Part shown: positions 1-6,111 of the stretch, one piece after another
Numbering within the stretch: position 1 is the stretch's first letter
Layout of the letters: every line of letters starts with the position of its first letter
Assembly (NCBI GenBank): GCA_900545305.1
Contig: UQYD01000030.1
Location: forward strand, 1 to 22,835
DNA length: 22,835 bases
From: an uncultured Eubacterium sp.
GTDB lineage: Bacteria; Bacillota; Clostridia; Lachnospirales; CAG-274
Direction: 5' to 3'
Made by a program: the position numbers and the translations under genes
The notes under the pieces: generated by a model
Database searches by the model: none
What the model saw: only the letters and a program-made list of their open reading frames with translations
What the model was told of the DNA's origin: nothing

Positions 1-56
1 GGTCGGGCAAAGCTCGACCTGTGGAATTAGTTTAAGAAAACCAAGGTTTTCTTAAC
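1..56. other. Two consecutive hairpins of unknown role at window edge
   Basis: Positions 1-7 pair with 13-19 (7 bp with one G-T, loop CAAAG). Positions 32-42 pair with 45-55 (11 bp, TTAAGAAAACC / GGTTTTCTTAA, 2-nt spacer). Neither is followed by a clear T-run, so they are not obvious terminators. They could be the 3' part of an RNA or an untranslated end belonging to a gene left of the window. I recognise no RNA family and see no ORF here. From 57 to 136 I see only AT-rich sequence. Confidence 0.4.
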
Positions 57-136
57 AACTTTCCTTTGATAATCTGAGAAAATATATTTGTTAAAATTTT
101 TAAATTACTTTCTAAAAATAGTTTTTTTGATACTTT

Positions 137-166
137 AAGCCGAGGAGGGCATCTTCCTCGGCTTTT
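137..166 (+). terminator. Rho-independent terminator of an upstream unit
   Basis: AAGCCGAGGA (137-146) pairs with TCCTCGGCTT (155-164) as a perfect 10-bp, GC-rich stem with an 8-nt loop, followed by T residues. It closes whatever is transcribed from left of the window and insulates the gene starting at 288. Confidence 0.85.
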
Positions 167-229
167 GGTTTTAATTCAAAAGAAATTATGAATTTTTATA
201 AAAATAGCTCTTTTATTGCAGTTTTTCTA

Positions 230-257
230 TTGCAAAAAATAATTTTTGTGTTATAAT
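230..257 (+). promoter_or_regulatory. Sigma-A-type promoter of the 288-665 gene
   Basis: TTGCAA (230-235), a 16-nt spacer and TATAAT (252-257). The first in-frame ATG at 246 lies inside this promoter, so translation must begin at the later ATG (288). Confidence 0.75.
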
Positions 258-287
258 TACACTACCGAATGGATAGGGGGTATATAT

Positions 288-665
288 ATGTTAAATGCCA
301 TTAACTTTTCCTTAACCGGTAAAGAAATTCTATATGCTGCAATCTTGGCTTTTTGTTTAACTTGGTTTATAAATAATGCGTTAAAAATTCGTTCTGTTGT
401 TAAGGCTGCAACGACTTTCGCTAATTCACACAAGGACATTACAGCCGTTATGGATAGATGTTATACTCTTTTCCCCTTAGACAAGATTAATTTTAAGGGT
501 CAGACTTTTACAAGAGGTATGAAGATAAGAGTTACAACTACTACTAATACAGATTTCGAAGGAGAACTTATTGGTGGTAACAACAAAAATATGGTCTGTA
601 TAAAGACTAGCAAGTATATCATTGCTCACGAAATACAGAACATACAAAGCATAGTTCCTTTATAA
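288..665 (+). CDS. Small membrane-anchored protein, unknown function
   Basis: The protein has 125 residues and I do not recognise it. The start at 288 is chosen because AGGGGG (275-280) lies 7 nt upstream and because the promoter covers the earlier in-frame ATG. Residues about 9-31 form one hydrophobic segment, followed by a basic stretch (KIRSVVK), which suggests an N-terminal anchor with a cytoplasmic body. The last 50 residues alternate short beta-like strands (GMKIRVTTT, FEGELIGG, MVCIKTS, IIAHEIQNI), a pattern seen in small beta-barrels such as Sm-like or SH3-like folds. That fold is inference only. It is monocistronic, with its own promoter and terminator, and converges on the toxN gene. 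No catalytic motif is visible. Confidence 0.75.
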   Translation: MLNAINFSLTGKEILYAAILAFCLTWFINNALKIRSVVKAATTFANSHKDITAVMDRCYTLFPLDKINFKGQTFTRGMKIRVTTTTNTDFEGELIGGNNKNMVCIKTSKYIIAHEIQNIQSIVPL

Positions 666-693
666 AACCTTATAGATAAATGTGCATACTAGT

Positions 694-721
694 AAAGACC
701 ACAGCGATTGCTGTGGTCTTT
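694..721. terminator. Bidirectional terminator between convergent genes
   Basis: AAAGACCACAGC (694-705) pairs perfectly with GCTGTGGTCTTT (710-721) around a GATT tetraloop: 12 bp, A-rich on the left and T-rich on the right. It can end both the 288-665 transcript and, on the minus strand, the toxN transcript. Confidence 0.9.
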
Positions 722-773
722 TAGTATTAATTTATGTATTATTTCTATATTTCAAAAAAATCTATTAATATTT

Positions 774-1277
774 TTATTTTAAAATATTTTCAATATATTC
801 TCGATATCCCTGCTCTAAAATACTAAAAGCACAACTGTTGTCAGTTAATATCTGTTTTCGATTTGTTGTAACCATTTTATATATTTTATTTGCTTTTTTT
901 TGAATTCGCTCAGCGTTGTTTATACAAAACTGATATTCCTTGTTCAGTAGCACTCGATATTTTTCGTCCGATACATCTTTGATAACAAGTCTTTCAATAC
1001 ATTGGTCTGGAACTGGAATCATATAATTAAATCGTAAAGACCCTTTTATTTCTTTTTCATCTCCGGGAATACGAATTAGAATGTTAGCTTCTTGCTTTCT
1101 ATCAAAAGAAGATACAGATACATAATAGTTTATATCATTGACTTGCATAACAACACCAAAAGCAAATTTACTTCGATCAGTATACCTAATATTAGGTACC
1201 TTAGTAAACCCTCTATTTTCTTTTTCATAATTCTGGAGATACCGATTGTAGTCCTCATTTATATGAAAAAAATCCAT
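774..1277 (-). CDS. toxN: ToxN-family type III toxin (endoribonuclease)
   Basis: The protein has 167 residues, the usual ToxN/AbiQ/CptN size. From memory of Pectobacterium ToxN, the matches are an N-terminal short strand followed by Tyr10, a central FAFGVVMQV strand, the basic/serine segment VSVSSFDRK (about 53-61) at the position of the family's substrate-binding loop, FNYMIPVP, and a long helix containing YRVLLNKEYQFCINN. ToxN proteins are RNases that cut mRNA and the toxI precursor, and are held inactive by toxI RNA. They are known as abortive-infection phage defence or stability systems. The ATG at 1277 is chosen because GGAGG (1285-1289) lies 7 nt upstream; an in-frame TTG at 1301 has no ribosome site. 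Upstream lie the toxI repeats, an attenuator and a promoter in the canonical order. No frameshift or truncation is seen. I recalled the family from memory and did not search for it, but the locus layout independently supports it. Confidence 0.92.
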   Translation of the reverse strand: MDFFHINEDYNRYLQNYEKENRGFTKVPNIRYTDRSKFAFGVVMQVNDINYYVSVSSFDRKQEANILIRIPGDEKEIKGSLRFNYMIPVPDQCIERLVIKDVSDEKYRVLLNKEYQFCINNAERIQKKANKIYKMVTTNRKQILTDNSCAFSILEQGYREYIENILK

Positions 1278-1302
1278 CTTTTTTCCTCCGTAGTATAGCA
1301 AA

Positions 1303-1331
1303 TTAGGGAGATAAGAAGCTTATCTCCCTAA
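1303..1331 (-). terminator. Attenuator hairpin between toxI and toxN
   Basis: Positions 1303-1315 (TTAGGGAGATAAG) pair with 1319-1331 as a perfect 13-bp stem with a 3-nt loop. On the minus strand it is followed by AATTTGCTAT, only a weak U-run, so partial read-through into toxN is expected. In described type III systems a terminator at this place keeps the RNA antitoxin in excess over toxin mRNA. Confidence 0.85.
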
Positions 1332-1334
1332 AAG

Positions 1335-1442
1335 TAATTAACGATTCGCATTTTAAGCTGCGAAGCACTTAAATTAAAGGTTCACATTCAAAGTAGTGAA
1401 GCACTTAAATTAAAGGTTTGCATTCAAAGTAGCAATGCACTT
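1335..1442 (-). repeat. Three tandem 36-bp toxI repeats
   Basis: Read on the minus strand, the units are 1442-1407, 1406-1371 and 1370-1335, each starting AAGTGC. Units 1 and 2 differ at only a few positions (all within or beside the paired stem). Unit 3 is more diverged, with GCTTAAAAT in place of ACTTTGAAT. A degenerate 27-nt fourth unit (1469-1443) shares AAGTG at its start and TTAATCT at its end. There are no spacers, so this is not a CRISPR array. Confidence 0.95.
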
Positions 1443-1465
1443 AGATTAAGCAAGTGTCCTTGCTC
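1335..1465 (-). ncRNA. toxI: ToxI-type RNA antitoxin precursor
   Basis: On the minus strand, downstream of a promoter at 1500-1472, the RNA should start near 1465 with a small hairpin (GCAAG GACA CTTGC, 1463-1450). It then contains three head-to-tail 36-nt repeats before the attenuator. Each repeat can fold as an H-type pseudoknot: repeat nt 1-4 with 13-16 (AAGU/ACUU) and nt 7-11 with 22-26. The second stem changes by compensation between repeats. In described type III systems the toxin itself cuts the precursor into single-repeat units that bind and inhibit it. The transcription start is estimated from the -10 position. Confidence 0.9.
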
Positions 1466-1471
1466 ACTTAT

Positions 1472-1500
1472 ATTATATGCAATTATTATGAAAAAATCAA
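1472..1500 (-). promoter_or_regulatory. toxIN promoter
   Basis: On the minus strand: TTGATT (1500-1495), a 17-nt spacer, and a perfect TATAAT (1477-1472). It is the only strong promoter visible upstream of the repeats and drives toxI and, by read-through, toxN. Confidence 0.85.
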
Positions 1501-1542
1501 TAAAAAATCAAAAAATTAATTTACAATTTGAGGAGAATTGAT

Positions 1543-1643
1543 ATGCATTGCTTGATGTTGTTCCAACTATGTTCATAGTTTTATGTGTTTATGTTATTCT
1601 TTTGCTTTTAGCAAATATTGTAGTCATTGTAAAAAATAAATAA
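1543..1643 (+). CDS. Possible tiny hydrophobic peptide(s)
   Basis: AGGAG (1531-1535) lies 7 nt before an ATG at 1543 that opens an 11-codon frame ending at 1578. A second ATG at 1569, overlapping that stop in another frame, opens a 24-residue peptide ending at 1643. This peptide is almost wholly hydrophobic (residues 1-21, for example VILLLLANIVVIV) with a basic tail (KNK). The layout resembles a coupled leader plus a membrane peptide, as in some type I toxins or small membrane peptides. It could equally be a gene remnant or chance. I see no convincing plus-strand promoter. The stretch 1278-1744 otherwise holds toxI, its promoter and the terminator at 1686-1726. Confidence 0.25.
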
Positions 1644-1685
1644 TAGTAATAACTTCATATTTTTCATAATATTTAAAGAAAAACA

Positions 1686-1726
1686 AAAGGCAGTAGAAAC
1701 CACAGAAAATAGTTTCTACTGCCTTT
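1686..1726 (-). terminator. Terminator of the decarboxylase/DUF815 operon
   Basis: AAAGGCAGTAGAAAC (1686-1700) pairs with GTTTCTACTGCCTTT (1712-1726): a perfect 15-bp stem with an 11-nt loop. On the minus strand it is followed by TGTTTTTCTT. Confidence 0.9.
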
Positions 1727-1744
1727 ATATGCTTTATAAATATA

Positions 1745-3016
1745 TTACTTATCTTCCTTTTGTGTATTCCACATAAGGTTATTGATAAATTGTTTTGCTG
1801 TTCTACCAGACATACCTTTCTGTCTGATTTCCCACTGCATAGCCTGTTGCTGAAGTGTCTTTTCGTCAAGTTCAATATTGCGTTCAGCAGCAAGACCCTT
1901 AACGATATTAATATATTCCTTAGGTGTAGGCTTAGGGAATGTAATAGTGATACCGAAACGGTCAGCAAGTGAAAGCTTTTCGTTAAGTGTATCAGTTGTA
2001 TGGATTTCAGCATCTTCAGAAATACCAGTACCTCTATCGCTCCATTTTTCCTGAATAATGTGACGGCGATTACTTGTAGCATAGAAAAGAACATTGTCAG
2101 GCTTACCTTCTGAACCACCTTCCAAAAGTGATTTCATATACTTATAACCCATTTCGCCCTCATCAAATGAAAGGTCATCAATGAATATAATGAACTTTCT
2201 TCCTCTTGGTCTTAAAAGTTTTAAAATATCCGGTAATTTTTCAATCTGTTCCTTAGTGATTTCAAGTAAGCGAAGTCCTTGTTCGTGGTATTCATTTACA
2301 AGGGCTTTTACTGATGATGACTTACCGGTACCTCTTGAACCAACAAGAAGTACATTGTTTGCATTATAACCATTAAGAAATGCAAGAGTATTGTCAATAA
2401 GCTGGTCAAACTGTGCCTTGTAACCAATAAGCTGGCTGAAACGGATAGGGTCTGGGTGAGCAACACCAACCAATTTCTGCTTTTCGTCGTTGTAACGGAA
2501 AGAACGGAATACAGAAATATCCCCACAACCGTGCTTTTTGTGGAATTCGATTACATCGTCAATAGTGAAGTCATCAGGAATTGTTGCCAATTCGCTGTCG
2601 GCATCTTTAACTGGCTTATAGTCCATAACCTGAGTAATGGCAGGAAGTAAAAATTCAGCATCAGGTAATTTTGTTAAATCCATAGATGCAATAGTCTTTA
2701 TAGCTTCTACATCTCTTTTAGCCAATTCATATATAGAAGAATTCTTTACATCAAGATTGTTTTCGCAAAAAAGTGTAAAGTTATTCTGATTTCTCAACAT
2801 AAGGTGAATAATATAGCTCTTGAAAAGGTTGCCCTTAAATGAGCTTTTTTCTGCCATTTCAGTAAGAGTGGCTACAAGTTCAGCCATATATGGCAAATTG
2901 TCTTCCTCTGTTAATATATGTTTGAGAATGTCAATAATCTTATTATTCTTGATTTCTCTGTAGACAGTAAGAGAATTAATACTGTCAATAATTTTGTTAA
3001 AGTCTGTTTCGTTCAT
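1745..3016 (-). CDS. DUF815-family AAA+ ATPase
   Basis: The protein has 423 residues. The N-terminal half (about 1-190) is helical and poorly conserved. The AAA module follows, with Walker A GSRGTGKSS (226-234), Walker B FIIFIDD (about 275-281), a sensor-1-like YATSNRRH, and a C-terminal lid ending in GRTAKQFINNL. This order matches the DUF815 family of single-domain AAA ATPases, whose role is not established; nucleotide-dependent remodelling is a reasonable guess. The gene follows the PLP decarboxylase gene. Its ribosome site (GGAGG) overlaps the upstream stop region, 12 nt before the ATG, so translation is probably coupled. There is no signal peptide or membrane segment, so it should be cytoplasmic. 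Family assignment is fairly sure; function is unknown. Confidence 0.85.
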   Translation of the reverse strand: MNETDFNKIIDSINSLTVYREIKNNKIIDILKHILTEEDNLPYMAELVATLTEMAEKSSFKGNLFKSYIIHLMLRNQNNFTLFCENNLDVKNSSIYELAKRDVEAIKTIASMDLTKLPDAEFLLPAITQVMDYKPVKDADSELATIPDDFTIDDVIEFHKKHGCGDISVFRSFRYNDEKQKLVGVAHPDPIRFSQLIGYKAQFDQLIDNTLAFLNGYNANNVLLVGSRGTGKSSSVKALVNEYHEQGLRLLEITKEQIEKLPDILKLLRPRGRKFIIFIDDLSFDEGEMGYKYMKSLLEGGSEGKPDNVLFYATSNRRHIIQEKWSDRGTGISEDAEIHTTDTLNEKLSLADRFGITITFPKPTPKEYINIVKGLAAERNIELDEKTLQQQAMQWEIRQKGMSGRTAKQFINNLMWNTQKEDK

Positions 3017-3023
3017 TGGTACA

Positions 3024-4427
3024 TTACGCCTCCATAGCGATTTTTATTTTTTCATTATCAGCACCTATTATTGTAACATCGTGCTGTAAAAGACGCTTTA
3101 TTGCGTCAATGTGTTCCTGCTTTATTATCTGACCCATTGCAACAATAGGAATATCCGGAGGAAAGGCTGTTACGCTTTCGGCAGCTATTTTTCCTACTGC
3201 TTCCTCAAAAGAAACGTCTTTAGTTGCACCGTAGAAAATTTCACGAGGTGTAAGAGAGGCTGTTTCAACAGAGTTTGAAATCATAGGTATTTTTTCTATG
3301 AACTTTCTTGGATACTGTTTGTCAATATCCTTAATAGCTTTCATAAATTTTTTAAATGCCTTTTCATCGTCACAAGGACTTGTCATTGCAATAATGTGGT
3401 GCAGACCAGCATACTCCACTTGTATATTGTACTTCTCTAAGAGGATTTTTGCAACATCAAATCCTGTTAAATCACATCTGACCATAATTGTAAGTTTACC
3501 AATATCAATATCGGCTACAGATGCTTCGCCTTTTATAGAGTTGCTAACCAGCTTTAAGCTATGACAATGAGCAAGCTCGTGGCGAAGTTTAATAAGGTTT
3601 TCTATATAGGTTTTCATTATATTTTTATCTCTTGAGAAATGGTCCCTTGTCCAATCCATAGATGCAAGTATTGGATAAGATGGGCTTGTAGTCTGTACCA
3701 TTGATACTGTACGGGCAACTCTCTCAATAGAAACTCTTTTACTTCTTACATTTATGATTGCTGCTTGATTAAAAGCAGGTAGTGTTTTGTGCCAGCTATT
3801 TATAGAAATATCGGCGTGTTGCTGTAAGGCTGTTTTTGGAAATACATCTGAAAAACAGAAATGAGCACCATGACATTCATCAACTATAAGTATAGCATTT
3901 TGCTTGTGTACTATGTCCGCAATAACATTTACATCACAGGTAAAGCCCTCGTAGGTTGGGCTTGTAATAATAACTGCTTTAATATCGTGATTGTTAAAAG
4001 CTCTGAAAATATCAGAAATATTTATACCACCGGCTAAACCCTCAGCATTAGTTTGAGGAGAAATATATATTGGCTTTGCTCCTGAAAGTATAAGGGCATT
4101 GTACACACTCTTGTGACAGTTAGTTGCCACAAGTATTTCGTCACCCTCTTTTACAGTAGCTAAAATTGCAGCAAGTATACCACTACTGCCACCGTTTACA
4201 AGCATAAAAGAAGCATCAGCACCTGTAAGCTGTGCCATTTGCTCCTGTGCTGTTTTTATAATTCCGTCTGGATGATGAAGGTTGTCCAGTCCCTCAATTT
4301 CTGTGTAATCAAATTCACGAGAATCAAATGGAATAAAATCTACAACTCTTTTGTGACCTGGCATATGCATAGGATAAGCATTTCTTTCTTGCAATTCCCT
4401 TAATTTATTTAATATTTCGGCTGCCAT
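3024..4427 (-). CDS. Orn/Lys/Arg decarboxylase-fold PLP enzyme
   Basis: The protein has 467 residues with the start at 4427. AGGG (4440-4437) sits 9 nt before this ATG but directly abuts the ATG at 4436, so the third in-frame Met is preferred. Hallmarks of the Firmicute SpeA/YaaO-type group are the N-terminal HMPGHKR (about 21-27), the PLP-stacking region with Asp183 in VDECHGAH, the PLP-binding Lys214 in SWHKTLPAF, and a C-terminal decarboxylase domain (REIFYGA, AFPPDIPI). It should be a cytoplasmic fold-type I decarboxylase of arginine, lysine or ornithine, feeding polyamine synthesis. Substrate cannot be told from sequence by eye. It is first in an operon with the DUF815 ATPase and is preceded by a structured leader. 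Confidence 0.9.
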   Translation of the reverse strand: MAAEILNKLRELQERNAYPMHMPGHKRVVDFIPFDSREFDYTEIEGLDNLHHPDGIIKTAQEQMAQLTGADASFMLVNGGSSGILAAILATVKEGDEILVATNCHKSVYNALILSGAKPIYISPQTNAEGLAGGINISDIFRAFNNHDIKAVIITSPTYEGFTCDVNVIADIVHKQNAILIVDECHGAHFCFSDVFPKTALQQHADISINSWHKTLPAFNQAAIINVRSKRVSIERVARTVSMVQTTSPSYPILASMDWTRDHFSRDKNIMKTYIENLIKLRHELAHCHSLKLVSNSIKGEASVADIDIGKLTIMVRCDLTGFDVAKILLEKYNIQVEYAGLHHIIAMTSPCDDEKAFKKFMKAIKDIDKQYPRKFIEKIPMISNSVETASLTPREIFYGATKDVSFEEAVGKIAAESVTAFPPDIPIVAMGQIIKQEHIDAIKRLLQHDVTIIGADNEKIKIAMEA

Positions 4428-4462
4428 ATTCATCATCCCTTTTTATAATATTTTAATAGTGA

Positions 4463-4522
4463 ATCGGAAAGATAAATCCGATAGCTTGCTTGTCAAGCTA
4501 CAAATTAACAAAGTTAATTTGT
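4463..4522 (-). promoter_or_regulatory. Structured 5' leader: three abutting hairpins
   Basis: In the roughly 90-nt leader of the decarboxylase mRNA, three perfect hairpins sit side by side. They are 4522-4513/4509-4500 (10 bp, 3-nt loop), 4500-4494/4488-4482 (7 bp, 5-nt loop) and 4482-4477/4468-4463 (6 bp, 8-nt loop). Neighbouring hairpins share a single base. None has a U-run, so none is a plain terminator. A regulatory or stabilising leader is inferred; I recognise no known riboswitch. Confidence 0.5.
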
Positions 4523-4532
4523 TCTGAATGCC

Positions 4533-4561
4533 ATTATATAAGATATAGTTGGGATTGTCAA
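4533..4561 (-). promoter_or_regulatory. Promoter of decarboxylase/DUF815 operon
   Basis: On the minus strand: consensus TTGACA (4561-4556), a 17-nt spacer, and consensus TATAAT (4538-4533). This is a near-ideal sigma-A promoter, placing the transcript start near 4526. Confidence 0.9.
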
Positions 4562-4642
4562 ACAAATAGTAATATCAAAAGCTACATTTAAAGGGAAAAT
4601 AACCCAGTTTTTACTACCTTTTTACAGTAGGGGATAATCGTC

Positions 4643-4671
4643 TTTACAAAAAACAAAAATTATTGTAAAAT
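4643..4671 (+). promoter_or_regulatory. Probable promoter of yqeG-aroE-aroK
   Basis: TTTACA (4643-4648), a 17-nt spacer and TAAAAT (4666-4671), giving a leader of about 38 nt. An alternative TTGTTT/TTATAA pair at 4671-4698 would start transcription beyond the ribosome site and is less likely. Confidence 0.5.
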
Positions 4672-4715
4672 TGTTTTATTATTTTTAGTGCATTATAAGG
4701 AAAGGCAGTACACAT

Positions 4716-5234
4716 ATGTTAAAATTTTTATATCCTAAGGAATATTTGCCATCGGTTTTTCAATTAACAGGGAAAAAATTAAAGGCTTTAGGCAAAGATA
4801 CTCTTATTTTTGATATTGATAATACCCTTGTGCCTTACTGGATAAAAACTCCTACTGATGAATTAAGGGTTTATTTTAATTCATTGAGAGAAAGTGGTAT
4901 TAAAATTGCTGTACTTTCTAACAGTAAGGAAATAAGAAGCAAGACTTTCTGCGAAGAAATGGGTATTCCATATTATTACAGAGCTAAAAAACCAGCTACA
5001 GAGGGTATGAAAAAGCTATTGAAGAAAATAGGTTCTAAGGCTGAAAATTCTGTTATTGTAGGTGACCAGATTTTTACAGATGTGTGGTGTGGCAACAAGT
5101 GTGGGGTTTATTCTGTACTTGTGAAACAGGTAAGTCCAAAAGACGAACTTATAACTGCACCTAAAAGACCTTTTGAAAAAATAGTGTTGTACTTTTATTT
5201 GAGAAGAAAGAGAAAAGAGGAGAACAATGGTTGA
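4716..5234 (+). CDS. yqeG: YqeG-family HAD phosphatase
   Basis: The protein has 172 residues. HAD motif I is FDIDNTLVPY near residue 33. Motif II is VLSNS, and motif III is the GDQIFTD region with an upstream conserved Lys (AKKPA). It belongs to the HAD IIIA YqeG family, cytoplasmic phosphatases of uncertain substrate common in Firmicutes. The ribosome site AAGGAAAGG ends 10 nt before the ATG. The last 8 nt overlap aroE, so the three genes yqeG-aroE-aroK are translationally linked. yqeG next to aroE is a familiar Firmicute arrangement. Confidence 0.9.
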   Translation: MLKFLYPKEYLPSVFQLTGKKLKALGKDTLIFDIDNTLVPYWIKTPTDELRVYFNSLRESGIKIAVLSNSKEIRSKTFCEEMGIPYYYRAKKPATEGMKKLLKKIGSKAENSVIVGDQIFTDVWCGNKCGVYSVLVKQVSPKDELITAPKRPFEKIVLYFYLRRKRKEENNG

Positions 5235-6111
5235 TAATTCAGTAAAGGGAAAGACAGCTGTTTACGGTGTTATAGGCTGTCCTATAGAACATACATTTAG
5301 TCCGGCTATTCACAATACAATGGCAAAGACTTTAAATAAAGATATGATTTATGAGGCTTTCAGAGTAGAAAAGGATAATCTTGAAAGTGCTATAAAAGGT
5401 GCTTACAGCTTAGGTATAAAGGGACTTAATGTAACTGTACCTCACAAAGTAGAAGTTATGAAATGCCTTTGTGACATTGACAAAAGAGCTAAGGTTATTG
5501 GGGCTGTAAATACTCTTAAATATACAGAGAATGGCTATGTGGGCTACAACACAGATATTATTGGTGTGTACTATGCTATAAAAAACAAGGGCTTTGATGT
5601 AAAGGGTAAGACAGTTCTTCTTCTTGGTGCTGGTGGTGCAGGTAATGCTTGTGGTGTTATGGCTGCCGACAATGGTGCTAAAATGCTTTACATTGCAAAC
5701 CGTACTGTATCAAAGGCTGACAAATTGGCAGAAAGCATAAGAGCTGAATATCCAGATACAGAAATTAAAACTTTATCTATTGATGATATTTATGATATTC
5801 CCAATGTAGATATAGTTTTGAATGCTACAGTAATTGGTTTTGGAGAAAACAAGGGATTAAGTCCTATAAAGGATACTGGTTTTTACAGGGCTAAAGGCGT
5901 GGAAATGGTGTTTGATGCTATATATTCTCCATGGGAAACTCAGCTTTTAAAGGACTGTAGAAAAGAGGGCATTACCGGTATAAACGGCTTTGATATGCTT
6001 GTGTATCAGGCTGTTGCAGCAGAGGAAATTTGGTTTGATGAAGAAATTGACCCTCAGCTTACAGAAAAGGCAAGAAAAGAGTTAAGTGATTTTTACAGGG
6101 AGAATAACTGA
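5227..6111 (+). CDS. aroE: Shikimate dehydrogenase
   Basis: The protein has 294 residues. It catalyses the NADPH-dependent reduction of 3-dehydroshikimate to shikimate. Visible motifs are the substrate-binding FSPAIHN (about 24-30) and NVTVPHK with the catalytic Lys74, GAVNTL, Asp110 in YNTD, and the nucleotide-binding loop LGAGGAG. The C-terminal GFDMLVYQA is also typical. The length is close to the usual 270-290. It overlaps yqeG by 8 nt, and its TGA overlaps the aroK ATG by 1 nt, indicating a coupled operon. Confidence 0.95.
   Translation: MVDNSVKGKTAVYGVIGCPIEHTFSPAIHNTMAKTLNKDMIYEAFRVEKDNLESAIKGAYSLGIKGLNVTVPHKVEVMKCLCDIDKRAKVIGAVNTLKYTENGYVGYNTDIIGVYYAIKNKGFDVKGKTVLLLGAGGAGNACGVMAADNGAKMLYIANRTVSKADKLAESIRAEYPDTEIKTLSIDDIYDIPNVDIVLNATVIGFGENKGLSPIKDTGFYRAKGVEMVFDAIYSPWETQLLKDCRKEGITGINGFDMLVYQAVAAEEIWFDEEIDPQLTEKARKELSDFYRENN

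Noticed and set aside
246..287. Earlier in-frame ATG for the small membrane protein
   Set aside because: It lies inside the promoter (TATAAT at 252-257) and has no ribosome site.
1278..1301. Longer toxN start at an in-frame TTG (1301)
   Set aside because: It has no ribosome site and overlaps the attenuator region, whereas ATG 1277 has GGAGG at ideal spacing.
1335..1442. CRISPR array, because of 36-bp repeats
   Set aside because: The repeats are contiguous with no spacers, vary in a compensatory way, and precede a ToxN gene; no cas gene is present.
1624..2118. Minus-strand 164-residue frame
   Set aside because: It overlaps the DUF815 gene in another frame, has Leu/Ser-rich low-quality composition, and runs through the terminator hairpin.
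4641..4698. TTGTTT / TTATAA as the yqeG promoter
   Set aside because: The resulting transcript would start at or beyond the AAGGAAAGG ribosome site; TTTACA/TAAAAT upstream fits better.
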